A stretch of 64,000 bases of DNA, from NCBI RefSeq assembly GCF_016862915.1, contig NZ_BONW01000044.1, positions 62,001 to 126,000 on the forward strand. The letters run 5' to 3'. Made by a program: the position numbers and the translations under genes. This document shows positions 9,763 through 18,073 of the stretch, one piece after another (the first letter of the stretch is position 1; every line of letters starts with the position of its first letter). Source of the stretch: Plantactinospora endophytica. GTDB taxonomy: Bacteria; Actinomycetota; Actinomycetes; Mycobacteriales; Micromonosporaceae. The notes beneath the pieces were generated by a model. It had not been told where the DNA came from. It did no database searches and saw only the letters and a list, made by a program, of their open reading frames with translations.

Positions 9763-9794
9763 ACGGTAAGCCGGTACCCCGGTACCGGTTGCAA
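9763..9794 (-). promoter_or_regulatory. MerR-type promoter with palindromic operator
   Basis: On the minus strand, TTGCAA (9794-9789) and TACCGT (9768-9763) are 20 bp apart. The spacer contains an inverted repeat with 8-bp arms, CCGGTACC and GGTACCGG (9771-9788). Long spacers of 19-20 bp with an operator between the boxes are the hallmark of MerR-controlled promoters. The ATG of the first gene is 6 nt past the -10. Confidence 0.75.
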
Positions 9795-9838
9795 GCCTGG
9801 GGCGGCACAGACCGCTGGCCGCCACGCGGCGTCGGCCG

Positions 9839-9844
9839 TACGGT
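9839..9844 (+). promoter_or_regulatory. Possible -10 box for leaderless DUF4037 mRNA
   Basis: TACGGT ends 7 nt before the ATG at 9852. No Shine-Dalgarno is present. Confidence 0.3.
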
Positions 9845-9851
9845 GAGCCGG

Positions 9852-11105
9852 ATGTGGGCGCCGTTCGTGCCGGGGCTGCGACTGTGCCGGCTCTTCTACA
9901 CCGAGGCGGTACGCCCGCTGCTGGTCGAGGCGTTTCCCGGGCTGCGTCACGCGGCGGCCCGGCTCGGGGCCGGGTCGGAGGTGCTCGGCTTCGACACCGA
10001 GCGCTCGGTCGACCACGACTGGGGCCCCCGGCTCACCCTGTTCCTCTCCCCCGCCGACCTGGCCCGGTACGGCGAACGGATCCCTGCGCTGCTGGCGGAA
10101 CGGCTGCCGAAGCAGGTCGCCGGCTGGCCGACCCATTTCCTCCCGGCGGAGGGCCGGTCCCGGGTGCTCGCCCCGACCGACGGGCCGGTGACACATCTGG
10201 TGCAGGTCACCGAACTGGGCGCCTGGTGCGACGCACAGCTCGGCTTCGATCCCCGGCGTGGGGTCGACACCTTCGACTGGCTGGCCACCCCGACGCAACT
10301 GCTGGCCGAGGCGACCGGTGGTGCCGTCTTCGCCGACGACAGCGGTGAGCTGACCGCGCTGCGGACCGGCCTGCGGTGGTATCCGGACGACGTCTGGCGC
10401 TACCTGCTGGCCTGCCAGTGGGCCCGGATCGGCGAGGAGGAGCCGTTCGTGGGACGGGCCGCCGAGGCGGGCGCGGAGGCGGGCAGCCGGATGCTTGCGG
10501 CCCGGCTGGTCCGGGACGTGATGCGGCTCTGCCTGCTGCTGGCCCGCCGCTATCCGCCGTACGGGAAGTGGCTGGGCAGCGCGTTCGCGGCCCTGGACGA
10601 CCCGGCAGCGATCGGCACCGCACTGGACGACGCGTCGGCGATCGGCGCCGCACCGGGCGACGCGTCGGCGATCGGCACCGCACTGGAGGGGGCGCTGACG
10701 ACCGGGGACCCGGAGCAGCGGCAGGCGGCGCTCTGCACCGCGTACGAGGCGGCCGGGGCGTGGCAGAACCGGCTCGGGCTGGCCGCACCGGTCGAGCCGA
10801 CCCGACGGTTCTTCCACAGCCGGCCGTACCCGGTGATCGACGCCGGCCGGTTCACGGCCGCCCTGCTGGCCGGGATCACCGACCCCGAGATCACCCGGCT
10901 TCCCCTGGTCGGCGGCATCGACCAGTACGTGGACAGCACGCCGTTGACGGCCGGTACCGCCTACGCGCACCAGGTCCGCCGGGCATTCGTCCAAGCTTGG
11001 GCCGGCCCCTGCTCCAACGAGTGGGCAGGGCCGGCCGAGCCATCCCCGGCTGTACGGGTTGAGCACAGGCGAGGATCAGATGATCGGCAGGTCGGCTCCG
11101 ACTGA
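9852..11105 (+). CDS. DUF4037 protein, nucleotidyltransferase-like
   Basis: A 417-residue cytosolic protein with the DUF4037 signature near the N-terminus: a GSEVLGFDTERSVDHDWGP segment whose G-S...D-x-D arrangement resembles the nucleotidyltransferase active site. A helical C-terminal half follows (WRYLLACQWARIGEEEPFVGRA). The substrate is unknown. About residues 249-278 are three tandem 10-residue repeats encoded by exact 30-bp units. ATG 9852 was chosen over GTG 9843 because of the -10 box at 9839. It is divergent from the merR pair. Confidence 0.8.
   Translation: MWAPFVPGLRLCRLFYTEAVRPLLVEAFPGLRHAAARLGAGSEVLGFDTERSVDHDWGPRLTLFLSPADLARYGERIPALLAERLPKQVAGWPTHFLPAEGRSRVLAPTDGPVTHLVQVTELGAWCDAQLGFDPRRGVDTFDWLATPTQLLAEATGGAVFADDSGELTALRTGLRWYPDDVWRYLLACQWARIGEEEPFVGRAAEAGAEAGSRMLAARLVRDVMRLCLLLARRYPPYGKWLGSAFAALDDPAAIGTALDDASAIGAAPGDASAIGTALEGALTTGDPEQRQAALCTAYEAAGAWQNRLGLAAPVEPTRRFFHSRPYPVIDAGRFTAALLAGITDPEITRLPLVGGIDQYVDSTPLTAGTAYAHQVRRAFVQAWAGPCSNEWAGPAEPSPAVRVEHRRGSDDRQVGSD
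10596..10685 (+). repeat. Three 30-bp repeats inside the DUF4037 gene
   Basis: Units at 10596, 10626 and 10656 encode DDPAAIGTAL, DDASAIGAAP and GDASAIGTAL. The period is a multiple of three, so the frame is kept. Confidence 0.9.
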
Positions 11106-11297
11106 GCCGAGGCGACGAGGACGAGCAGGGCTGACCCGGCGGTCGCGTCGGTGCCCGCCGAGCTTGACCAGGGCGTTGACGGCCGCCGCGCGGGGCAGTC
11201 GGAAGTTCTCACCAACCGTGTACCCGTCCCGGAGCGGCGGGCGAGAACACCGGCCAGCTCCGACAGCAGGGGCGTCGGTCCACTTGCGATGGCCGGC

Positions 11298-11303
11298 TAC
11301 CGT
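11298..11303 (+). promoter_or_regulatory. Possible -10 box for lipoprotein gene
   Basis: TACCGT lies 8 nt before the ATG at 11312, giving a nearly leaderless mRNA. Confidence 0.3.
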
Positions 11304-11311
11304 CCTGCCAC

Positions 11312-11836
11312 ATGACCCACGCAGTGCTGCGCACAACTCGTCACGCCTCCGGCCGTCGCGAGCGGTGGCGGAGTACCGGACCGGTCCATCTCGGTCTCGT
11401 CGGACTGTCGCTCCTGGCGTCGGGCTGTACCGGTCAGCAGCCGGCCGCGACGAGGCCCGCAGCACCGCCGGCGGTGACCGCCTCGCCAACCCCGAGCGCC
11501 CTGCCTGGCACCGCAACGCCGAACACCCCGCCGGCTGCGGAGGACGGCTGCCCGGTCGACGCGGCGACCCTCTACACGGCGCTCAAGGCCAACCGGGAAC
11601 TGACCAACGCCCTCAGCGCCGAGATGACCGGCGTCCGGGACCCGGCCTGCCACCGGGGGTACGCGACCGGGACGACGATCGTGCCCCTGGACAAGGCCGA
11701 CCCGGCCCTGGTCGCCTTCAAGTACGACCGGGACAGTGCGACGTGGACGGCGCTGATGGCCGGTACCGACGGAGTCTGTGAGGATGTCGTCCCGGCCGAC
11801 ATCATTCCGAAATTGCCCGGCTGCATCGGCTCCTGA
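11312..11836 (+). CDS. Putative lipoprotein
   Basis: A 174-residue protein. A long basic n-region (RRERWRS) and a hydrophobic stretch end in the lipobox LASGC at about residues 36-40. A Pro/Thr/Ala-rich linker leads to a roughly 100-residue extracellular domain with three conserved-looking cysteines (DGCPV, DPACH, DGVCED) and DRDSATWTALMAG. I do not recognise the domain. It is monocistronic and lies ahead of the c-di-GMP gene. Confidence 0.75.
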   Translation: MTHAVLRTTRHASGRRERWRSTGPVHLGLVGLSLLASGCTGQQPAATRPAAPPAVTASPTPSALPGTATPNTPPAAEDGCPVDAATLYTALKANRELTNALSAEMTGVRDPACHRGYATGTTIVPLDKADPALVAFKYDRDSATWTALMAGTDGVCEDVVPADIIPKLPGCIGS

Positions 11837-11946
11837 CCACCGGCCGATCATGCCCGATCGGCGTATCATCGCGACCTGGCCCGCCAATTCCGCGTATCGA
11901 CGGCTCCAAACATGCTCCGGTAGGCTCCTCGGCGATTATCTGAAAA

Positions 11947-11979
11947 TTTCCGGAAGTTGATCCGACCAACTGCCGGAAA
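11947..11979. promoter_or_regulatory. Inverted repeat upstream of GGDEF-EAL gene
   Basis: TTTCCGG(A)AGTTG and CAACT(G)CCGGAAA pair over 7+5 bp around a short centre. It lies 70-100 bp upstream of the start at 12049 in a relatively AT-rich segment. It could be an operator or an RNA hairpin. Confidence 0.45.
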
Positions 11980-12048
11980 GCCACTTTTCCCACCGGACCG
12001 ATCCGGCCTTCGCGATCCGCAGAGCGGCTGGTGCAGGAGGTGATGGCC

Positions 12049-15000
12049 GTGGTCGACCGCCCCATTATCGGCGTGCTCACCATGTCCGTCGGTTGCGACT
12101 ATTTCGGCAGCATTCTCGGTGGAATCGCACGTACGACGGCAGCCGCCGGCGGACGCATGATCGCGATCCAGACGCTGGGCGCCGGGACGTTCGACGTCGA
12201 CCCACCCGAGGCTCCGGACTTTCCGCACCTGGTGGCCTGGGACCACGTCTCCGCGTTCGTCGTGATCCTCAACTCCGCGCCGTCGGCCTACCTGACGGCG
12301 ATCCAGCGCACCGGCAGACCGGTAGTAATGATCAGCCACGAAACGCCCGGCGTCTCCTGCCCGGTCGTACTGCCCGACAACCGCAGTGGTGTCCGGCAGG
12401 CCGTACTGCACCTGGTCGAACACGGGCATCGGGAGATCGCCTTCGCCGGCTACCTGGAAGTAGGTGACCTGCACGAGCGGTACGAGGCATATCGCGACGC
12501 CCTGGTCGAGTGCGGGATAACGCCCCGCGCCGATCTTCATTTCGACACCGGCGACAACCGGGAAAGCGGCGGCGAGCGCGCTGCTCAGGCAATGCTCGCG
12601 GCCGGACTGCCGTCCACGGCGGTGATCGCCGGAAACGACCTCAACGCGGTCGGACTGCTCCGCGCGTTGCGGGCGGCCGGCGTCGACGTACCGGGCCGGC
12701 AGGCGGTGGTCGGCTTCGACGACATGGAAGGCGTCGTCTACCTCACCCCGAGCCTCTCCACCGTCCGGCAGAGCTTCGACAACCTGGGCCGGGTCGCCGC
12801 CGGGCTGGCACTGCGGGCCGTCGCGGGCGAGGAGATCGAGGCCGGCGCCCGCTACGTACCCACCTCGTTCCAGGCCCGCGAATCGTGCGGCTGCCCGGAC
12901 ACCCTGGCTCCGGGTACGCTGCCGGCCGCCTCGGACGACGAGCTGTCGACCGCCGACGACCTGGTCACCCGGCTCGTCACGGCATTCGCCCCCGGCCCGG
13001 TCGACCCGGCCCACCGGGCCACGGTCACCCGGGCCGGCAAGCTGGTCGCCGACACCCTCACGGCAGCCGCCGACGGCACGCCGGGGCCGGACCGCCTCGA
13101 GTTCCGTCAGGCGCTGATCGGCCTACAGGCGCTGAACCAGCGGCATCCGGAGGAGGTGGCCCGGATGATGCAGTACGTCCGGCGGTTCGGGCTGAACCTG
13201 GCCCGGCGTACGGCGGCCCGGGACGAGGCCGGGGCCGAGCGGGTCCGGTCCGGTACCGAGGACATCGTCGTGGCGCTGGCGCAGAGCCGGTCGCGGGCTC
13301 GGAAAATCGAGGAGGACGAGTTCCAGACCACCCTCAAGATGCTCTACACGGTCAGCAAGAACCTGCTGCGCAGCCACGAGCGGGATCCCCGGGGACTGGC
13401 CTGGATCCAGGACACCAACGCCCGCGGCGGCTGCCTCGGCCTCTGGTCCGGCGCCCCGACCGGCACCGACGACGGCGAGTCCACCCTGGACGTGGTGACC
13501 ATGTTCGAGCGGGACCGCGGGCCGGTACCGGCGCCGGTCGGCCCGGTGTCGCCCCGGTCGTTCCCGCCGGCCGAACTGGTCGACCTCGCGGACCTGGACG
13601 CCGACCAGATGGTCTACGTGGCGCCGCTGCGGATCGGCTCCAGCGACTGGGGGATGCTCGCCCTGGTCGGCCCGATCGAGGCCGACGTGGCCAGCGGCCG
13701 GGAGATGATGAACCAGTGGGCGGCGCTGCTGACCATCGCGCTCGACCACGGTGCGGTGCTCAAGTCCCTGCGTGCCCAGGAGGACCTGCTGCGGCACGCG
13801 GCGCTCTACGACCCGCTGACCGGGCTGGCCAACCGGACGCTGTTCCTGGACCGGCTCGAGGCGGCGGTGGTCGCCCAGGCCCGCCATCCGGAGCGGCACT
13901 ACTCGGTACTGCTGCTGGATCTCGACGGCTTCAAGCTGGTCAACGACAGCCTGGGCCACCTGGCCGGCGACCGGCTGCTGATCCAGGTCGCCGAGCGGAT
14001 CCGGGCCAGCGCCCGGGAGGCCGACGTCGCGGCCCGGTTCGGCGGGGACGAGTTCGCCGTACTGCTGCGACACCGGCCCGGGGGTGAGGACCCGGTCGCG
14101 GTGGCGGAGCGGATCCGGGGCGCGCTGGGCGTACCGTTCCGGCTCGGCGAGGAGGAGTTCGTCGTCTCGGCCAGCATCGGCATCTCCCGCAGCACCACCG
14201 GCTACCAGCACGCCGAGGACGTGATCCGGGACGCCGACACCGCCATGTACTCGGCGAAGTGGCAGCGCAAGGGCTTGCACGCGGTCTTCGACATCGCCAT
14301 GCACGAGCGGGTCGTCGGGCGGCTGCGTACCGAGGCGGAACTGCGCCGGGCCCTGGAGGTCGGCGGCTTCGAGCTGCGCTACCAGCCGATCGTCCGACTC
14401 GGCGACGGCGGCACCTCCGCCTTCGAGGCCCTGGTCCGCTGGCGGCACCCGGTACGCGGGCTGGTGGCGCCGGGCGACTTCCTGCCGATCGCCGAGGAGA
14501 GCGGGCTGATGCCGCCGATCGGGCGCTGGGCGCTGACCGAGGCGTGCCGGCAGCTCGCCGCCTGGCGGGCGAGCGGTTCCGCCCCGGACGGGCTGCGGAT
14601 GAGCGTCAACGTCTCCAACCGGCAGTTCTGGCACACCCGGCTGCTGGAGGACATCGAGGAGAGCCTGCGGGCGGCCGGGTTGGAGCCGGCGGCTCTGATC
14701 ATCGAGATCACCGAGGGCGTGATCGTGCACGACGTGCCGGCCGCCCGGACGAAGCTGGCCGCCCTGCACGAGCTGGGCGTGCAGCTCCACATCGACGACT
14801 TCGGCACCGGGTACTCGTCGTTGCAGGCCCTGCACCACCTGACGATCGACGCGTTCAAGATCGATCGGTCCTTCGTGGCGCCGCTGGCCACCGACGGCAA
14901 GAGCCGCGAGCTGGTGCGGTCGATCGTGTCCATGGGGCTCAACCTGGGGCTGGAGCTGGTGGCCGAGGGCATCGAAACCACCGCCCAGCGGGACCAGTTG

Positions 15001-15132
15001 CGCCGCTACGGCTGCCATCACGGCCAGGGCTACCTCTTCGCCGGGCCGGTCTCCGGGGCGGAGGCCGAGGCGATCCTCCGCGACGGGATGCCGACCAGCG
15101 TCCCCCGGCTGGCGGCCCGGGCCGTCCGCTAG
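12049..15132 (+). CDS. LacI-type sensor fused to GGDEF and EAL domains
   Basis: A 1027-residue cyclic-di-GMP protein. Residues 1 to about 280 form a periplasmic-binding-protein-like domain of the LacI/GalR ligand type (PIIGVLTMSVGCDYFGSIL, VVGFDDMEGVVYLTPSLSTV), but without the LacI HTH and without a signal peptide, so it should sense a small molecule in the cytosol. A linker and a GAF-like middle region follow. The diguanylate cyclase domain has DPLTGLANR, an RxxD inhibitory site (READ) and an intact GGDEF near residue 665. The phosphodiesterase domain has FEALVRW, DDFGTGYSSL and KIDRSF. GTG 12049 is preferred because AGGAGG lies 8 nt upstream. ATG 12043 would be only 2 nt from it. Confidence 0.92.
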   Translation: MVDRPIIGVLTMSVGCDYFGSILGGIARTTAAAGGRMIAIQTLGAGTFDVDPPEAPDFPHLVAWDHVSAFVVILNSAPSAYLTAIQRTGRPVVMISHETPGVSCPVVLPDNRSGVRQAVLHLVEHGHREIAFAGYLEVGDLHERYEAYRDALVECGITPRADLHFDTGDNRESGGERAAQAMLAAGLPSTAVIAGNDLNAVGLLRALRAAGVDVPGRQAVVGFDDMEGVVYLTPSLSTVRQSFDNLGRVAAGLALRAVAGEEIEAGARYVPTSFQARESCGCPDTLAPGTLPAASDDELSTADDLVTRLVTAFAPGPVDPAHRATVTRAGKLVADTLTAAADGTPGPDRLEFRQALIGLQALNQRHPEEVARMMQYVRRFGLNLARRTAARDEAGAERVRSGTEDIVVALAQSRSRARKIEEDEFQTTLKMLYTVSKNLLRSHERDPRGLAWIQDTNARGGCLGLWSGAPTGTDDGESTLDVVTMFERDRGPVPAPVGPVSPRSFPPAELVDLADLDADQMVYVAPLRIGSSDWGMLALVGPIEADVASGREMMNQWAALLTIALDHGAVLKSLRAQEDLLRHAALYDPLTGLANRTLFLDRLEAAVVAQARHPERHYSVLLLDLDGFKLVNDSLGHLAGDRLLIQVAERIRASAREADVAARFGGDEFAVLLRHRPGGEDPVAVAERIRGALGVPFRLGEEEFVVSASIGISRSTTGYQHAEDVIRDADTAMYSAKWQRKGLHAVFDIAMHERVVGRLRTEAELRRALEVGGFELRYQPIVRLGDGGTSAFEALVRWRHPVRGLVAPGDFLPIAEESGLMPPIGRWALTEACRQLAAWRASGSAPDGLRMSVNVSNRQFWHTRLLEDIEESLRAAGLEPAALIIEITEGVIVHDVPAARTKLAALHELGVQLHIDDFGTGYSSLQALHHLTIDAFKIDRSFVAPLATDGKSRELVRSIVSMGLNLGLELVAEGIETTAQRDQLRRYGCHHGQGYLFAGPVSGAEAEAILRDGMPTSVPRLAARAVR

Positions 15133-15172
15133 CGGACACCCGCGCCGTCGTCGGCCATCGGGCCGTCCGCCA

Positions 15173-15324
15173 GCCGGCCGGCGCCGCTCTCGGCCGTCCG
15201 GGCCGTCGAGGCCGATCAGCGCCGTTCCCGGCCGTCCGGGCGGTCGGGGCCGATCAGCGCCGTCCTCGGCCGCGTGGGCGGTCGGGGCCGATCAGCGCCG
15301 CTCTCGGCGGCGCGGGCCGTCGGG
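15173..15324. repeat. Four 38-bp tandem repeats after the GGDEF-EAL gene
   Basis: Units begin at 15173 (degenerate), 15211, 15249 and 15287. The last three share GCCGATCAGCGCCG and a GGGCGGTCGGG-like end. A further partial unit precedes them. The array starts about 40 bp past the stop codon. Confidence 0.85.
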
Positions 15325-15428
15325 GCCGACCTCCCGATCGGGTACGCCCGGGCCGGCGGTACGCCCGGGCCGCCGTACGCCGGATCGTCGCCGTCGCGCG
15401 GCGGTGCGTGCGCGTTCCGGGGTGGCGG

Positions 15429-15495
15429 AACCATCACTAGACATCGATGGTTGCCGTTGAATATATTTCGATCGACGCTCCGAAATGTTTCAACG
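15429..15495 (+). promoter_or_regulatory. Inverted repeats upstream of CE4 gene
   Basis: AACCATC/GATGGTT (15429-15452) has a 10-bp centre. Next, CGTTGAA...ATTTCG and CGAAAT...TTCAACG form an imperfect inverted repeat at 15455-15495. Inside it are two short palindromes, GAATATATTTC (15459-15469) and GAAATGTTTC (15482-15491), with centres about 22 bp apart. Such dual sites suit a dimeric repressor controlling a polysaccharide-degradation gene. Confidence 0.45.
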
Positions 15496-15543
15496 CCCAC
15501 CACCACCGGCAGGGCAAGCCCTGCCATGCGCCGAGGAGTTGCC

Positions 15544-16605
15544 ATGCCCCATCCGCGTTCCGCGCCGAGAGGCCTGTTCGCCATGCTCGCCGCCTCCGCC
15601 CTGGCCGTCGCCGCCGGAGCCGTGACCCTCACGGTGGCGACGCCGCCGGTCGCCGCCGCCGCCTGCAACGGCTACGTCGCACTCACCTACGACGACGGCC
15701 CCAACAGCGGCACCACGACCGCGCTGCTCAACGCGCTGCGCTCGGCCGGTGCCCGGGCCACCTTCTTCAACGTCGGCCAGCGGGTCCAGCAGAACGCCGC
15801 CCTGACCCGCGCACAGCAGCAGGCCGGGATGTGGATCGGCAACCACAGTTGGACGCATCCGCACATGACCCAGCTCAGCACCGCCCAGATGACCTCGGAG
15901 ATCAGCCAGACCCAGCAGGCCATCCAGCAGGCCACCGGGAGCGCGCCGAGGCTGTTCCGGCCGCCGTACGGCGAGACCAACGCCACGCTCAGGTCGGTGC
16001 AGGCCCAGTTCGGACTCACCGAGGTCTTGTGGAGCGTGGACTCCCAGGACTGGAACGGGGCCAGTACGGCCGCGATCGTGCAGGCCGCCAACAGTCTCCA
16101 GGACGGCGGCGTCATCCTCATGCACGACGGCTACCAGACCACCATCAACGCCGTACCGCAGATCGTCTCGAACCTGGCCAACCGCAACCTCTGCCCCGGG
16201 ATGATCTCCCCGACCACGGGCCGGGCAGTCGCCCCCGACGGCACCAACCCGCCCACCAACCCACCGACGAACCCGCCCACCAACCCGCCCACGAACCCGC
16301 CGACGCAGGGACCGGGGGGCTGTACCGCCACGGTGTCGCTGAACTCCTGGAACGGCGGCTTCGTGGCCACCGTACGGGTGACCGCCGGTTCGTCCGGCAC
16401 CAACGGCTGGTCGGTACGGCTGACCCTGCCCTCCGGGGCCACGATCACGAACTCGTGGAACAGCCAGCGCAGCGGCACCAGCGGCGCGGTGACGTTCACC
16501 AACGTGAGCTTCAACGGCCGGATCGCCGCCGGCCAGTCGGTCGAGTTCGGTTTCCAGGGCACCGGCAGCGGGAGCGGCATGACCCCCACCTGCACCGCGA
16601 GCTGA
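15544..16605 (+). CDS. Secreted CE4 polysaccharide deacetylase with CBM2 module
   Basis: 353 residues. A signal peptide (about 1-39, hydrophobic core then PVAAAA) is followed by a NodB/CE4 domain (about 44-215) with all five motifs: TYDDGPN, NHSWTHPHM (the metal His pair), RPPYGETN, WSVDSQDW and ILMHDG. A repeated NPPT linker (about 235-256) joins a C-terminal family 2 carbohydrate-binding module containing NGWSVRLTLPSGATITNSWN. The architecture matches acetylxylan esterase AxeA of Streptomyces lividans. Chitin or xylan deacetylation are both possible. GAGGAG lies 5 nt before the ATG at 15544. Confidence 0.93.
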   Translation: MPHPRSAPRGLFAMLAASALAVAAGAVTLTVATPPVAAAACNGYVALTYDDGPNSGTTTALLNALRSAGARATFFNVGQRVQQNAALTRAQQQAGMWIGNHSWTHPHMTQLSTAQMTSEISQTQQAIQQATGSAPRLFRPPYGETNATLRSVQAQFGLTEVLWSVDSQDWNGASTAAIVQAANSLQDGGVILMHDGYQTTINAVPQIVSNLANRNLCPGMISPTTGRAVAPDGTNPPTNPPTNPPTNPPTNPPTQGPGGCTATVSLNSWNGGFVATVRVTAGSSGTNGWSVRLTLPSGATITNSWNSQRSGTSGAVTFTNVSFNGRIAAGQSVEFGFQGTGSGSGMTPTCTAS

Positions 16606-16751
16606 GCCACGGATGACCGGTGCGGAGGACCGTCCTGACCTTCGTACCGGCACCCGGCCCGGTCGCCGCCAGGACTGCGGCGCGGAGCGCGAGGGCGTAC
16701 CCGATGGGTCGACGTGTCCTCGGCGGATCACCGATAGGGCAGTGATCTGAC

Positions 16752-16796
16752 GTCGGGCGCCCGGCGGGCCGTGAGGCCGCCAGCCGGGCGCCCGAC
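16752..16796. terminator. Perfect 14-bp stem-loop, probable terminator
   Basis: GTCGGGCGCCCGGC and its exact reverse complement flank a 17-nt loop that can itself pair (GGCC repeats). It is 146 bp past the CE4 stop. No U-tract follows, as is common for actinobacterial terminators. Confidence 0.55.
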
Positions 16797-17010
16797 CCGG
16801 ACCTCGGGTGTCACGGACGCGCCGCCGCCCCCGGCAGTTCGTCCGCGGCGCCGTCTACGACGGGCCTTCGGTCTCTGCGAAACCTTGTCCCGTCTCCCCC
16901 GTTCACGACGACACCTCCCCAGGTTCGCCCGCCCCGGCATAATCCTCTCGGCGTGCCTGCCCGAGCGTTCGCAGCGATGATACGCACACGGCAGGTGATC
17001 CCGTCAACAT

Positions 17011-17039
17011 TTGTGGACACCCCTGTGGCATGCTGTAAA
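17011..17039 (+). promoter_or_regulatory. Candidate promoter of XRE operon
   Basis: TTGTGG and TGTAAA are separated by 17 bp. AAGGAGG lies 4 nt before the ATG at 17069, so this mRNA has a leader of about 20-25 nt. TGTGG recurs three times around the boxes and might be an autoregulatory site. Confidence 0.4.
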
Positions 17040-17068
17040 CCACTGGATCCAGTCCCGAAGGAGGCCGG

Positions 17069-17518
17069 ATGGCTGAGGAGTCGGGCGAGGTCCGCGTTCC
17101 CGGGGTGCTGGCCGACCGGCTGGACCGGCTCTTCGACCGGATCCGGAAACCCGACGGCAGCGCGTACAGCCTTCGCGAGGTCGCGGACGCGATCACCGCG
17201 CAGGGCGAGTCCATTTCGCACACCTACATCGGACAGTTACGTACCGGCAAGAAACGCGACCCCAACCTCAGCCACCTCCGGGCGCTGGCAAGGTTCTTCG
17301 GCGTACCGGTCGAGTACTTCACCAGCGACCGGCTGGCCGCCGACGTCGACAAGGAACTCGACCTCGCCGCCGCGTTGCAGCAGGTACGCGCCCGCACCGT
17401 CGCGCTGCGCAAGTCCGTCATCCCGGAGGCACAGTCGGCCATCGACGCCCTCACCGAACTACTCGGCGTGATCCGCGAGCTTGAACAGGGCAAGCCGGAC
17501 GCGGATGATGGCGCGTGA
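17069..17518 (+). CDS. EspR-like XRE-family regulator
   Basis: 149 residues. An N-terminal helix-turn-helix (about 12-85) contains LADRLDRLFDRI, ISHTYIGQLRTGKKRDPN and ALARFFGVPVEYFTSD, closely matching the layout of mycobacterial EspR (RLNRLFD, YLSQLRSGNRTNPS, ALANFF...YFTDD). A C-terminal helical region (about 95-145) would dimerise, as in EspR. It starts at ATG behind AAGGAGG. The stop is directly followed by the ATG of the ImmA/IrrE gene, so the two are co-translated. It probably controls this operon. Confidence 0.88.
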   Translation: MAEESGEVRVPGVLADRLDRLFDRIRKPDGSAYSLREVADAITAQGESISHTYIGQLRTGKKRDPNLSHLRALARFFGVPVEYFTSDRLAADVDKELDLAAALQQVRARTVALRKSVIPEAQSAIDALTELLGVIRELEQGKPDADDGA

Positions 17519-18073
17519 ATGCGGATCGCGGTCTGGCGACAGCACGCCGCACTGAGGGACGGTGGGCCCATGACGCTACGGCAGGTTCGCCGACGCTGTG
17601 AGCAGCTCGCGCGCGGTATCCGGGTGCCGGACCCGTTCGATCTCGACACGTTCATCAGCGACTTCGGCACCGACCGGGGGCGTCCGGTCCACCTGATCGC
17701 GTTCGACCTGCCGCCGGGAGCACCGTGCGGGCTGTGCGTATCGACCGACGTGGCCGACTACCTGGTGGTGACCTCGGCCGCGACCGGGATGCAGCGGGTG
17801 CACATCGCCCTGCACGAGCTGGCCCACCTGCTGCTCGAACACCGACTGCACCTGATCGACGACGTACAGGGCAGCCGGCAACTGTTCCGGCACCTCGATC
17901 CGGGCGTGGTCCGCGCGATGTTCGCCCGGACCAACTACAGCAGCCAGGAGGAACAGGAGGCGGAGACGCTGGCCTCGTTGCTCGGGCAACGGGCCGGGCT
18001 GTGGCGCCCGCCGGCACCGCGTACCCCGAGCGACCCGGTGGTCGAGCGGCTCGGCCGGTCGCTGGAACACTAG
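17519..18073 (+). CDS. ImmA/IrrE-family metallopeptidase
   Basis: 184 residues with an HELAH zinc-peptidase motif at residues 99-103 followed by LLLEH, characteristic of the ImmA/IrrE (COG2856) family. Members cleave or antagonise XRE repressors (ImmA/ImmR, IrrE/DdrO). Adjacent placement immediately after an XRE gene, with no gap, suggests that the XRE protein is its target. No signal peptide is visible, so it is cytosolic. The last codons and stop fall inside a 30-bp repeat that continues downstream. Confidence 0.88.
   Translation: MRIAVWRQHAALRDGGPMTLRQVRRRCEQLARGIRVPDPFDLDTFISDFGTDRGRPVHLIAFDLPPGAPCGLCVSTDVADYLVVTSAATGMQRVHIALHELAHLLLEHRLHLIDDVQGSRQLFRHLDPGVVRAMFARTNYSSQEEQEAETLASLLGQRAGLWRPPAPRTPSDPVVERLGRSLEH

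Larger units (their letters stand above)
15133..15543. other. Intergenic region with repeats and operator candidates
   Basis: The left part (15173-15324) is a 38-bp tandem repeat. The right part (15429-15495) is AT-richer and holds inverted repeats that look like operators for the CE4 gene. No gene is apparent. Confidence 0.5.
16606..17068. other. Intergenic region before XRE gene
   Basis: 463 bp holding a very strong hairpin at 16752-16796 and a promoter candidate at 17011. Short arginine-rich minus-strand frames exist but show no Shine-Dalgarno or recognisable domain. Confidence 0.5.

Noticed and set aside
11106-11311. Gene remnant between DUF4037 and the lipoprotein gene
   Set aside because: Short frames with protein-like stretches exist on the minus strand, but none has a start signal or a recognisable domain.
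12049-12885. LacI-family DNA-binding repressor
   Set aside because: The N-terminal HTH is absent and the domain is fused to GGDEF-EAL, so it is called a sensor domain.
15173-15324. CRISPR or REP element
   Set aside because: Contiguous 38-bp units without spacers and without the dyad symmetry expected of REP sequences.
16728-16940. 70-codon Arg-rich minus-strand ORF
   Set aside because: It includes the strong hairpin at 16752-16796 and lacks any domain or initiation signal.
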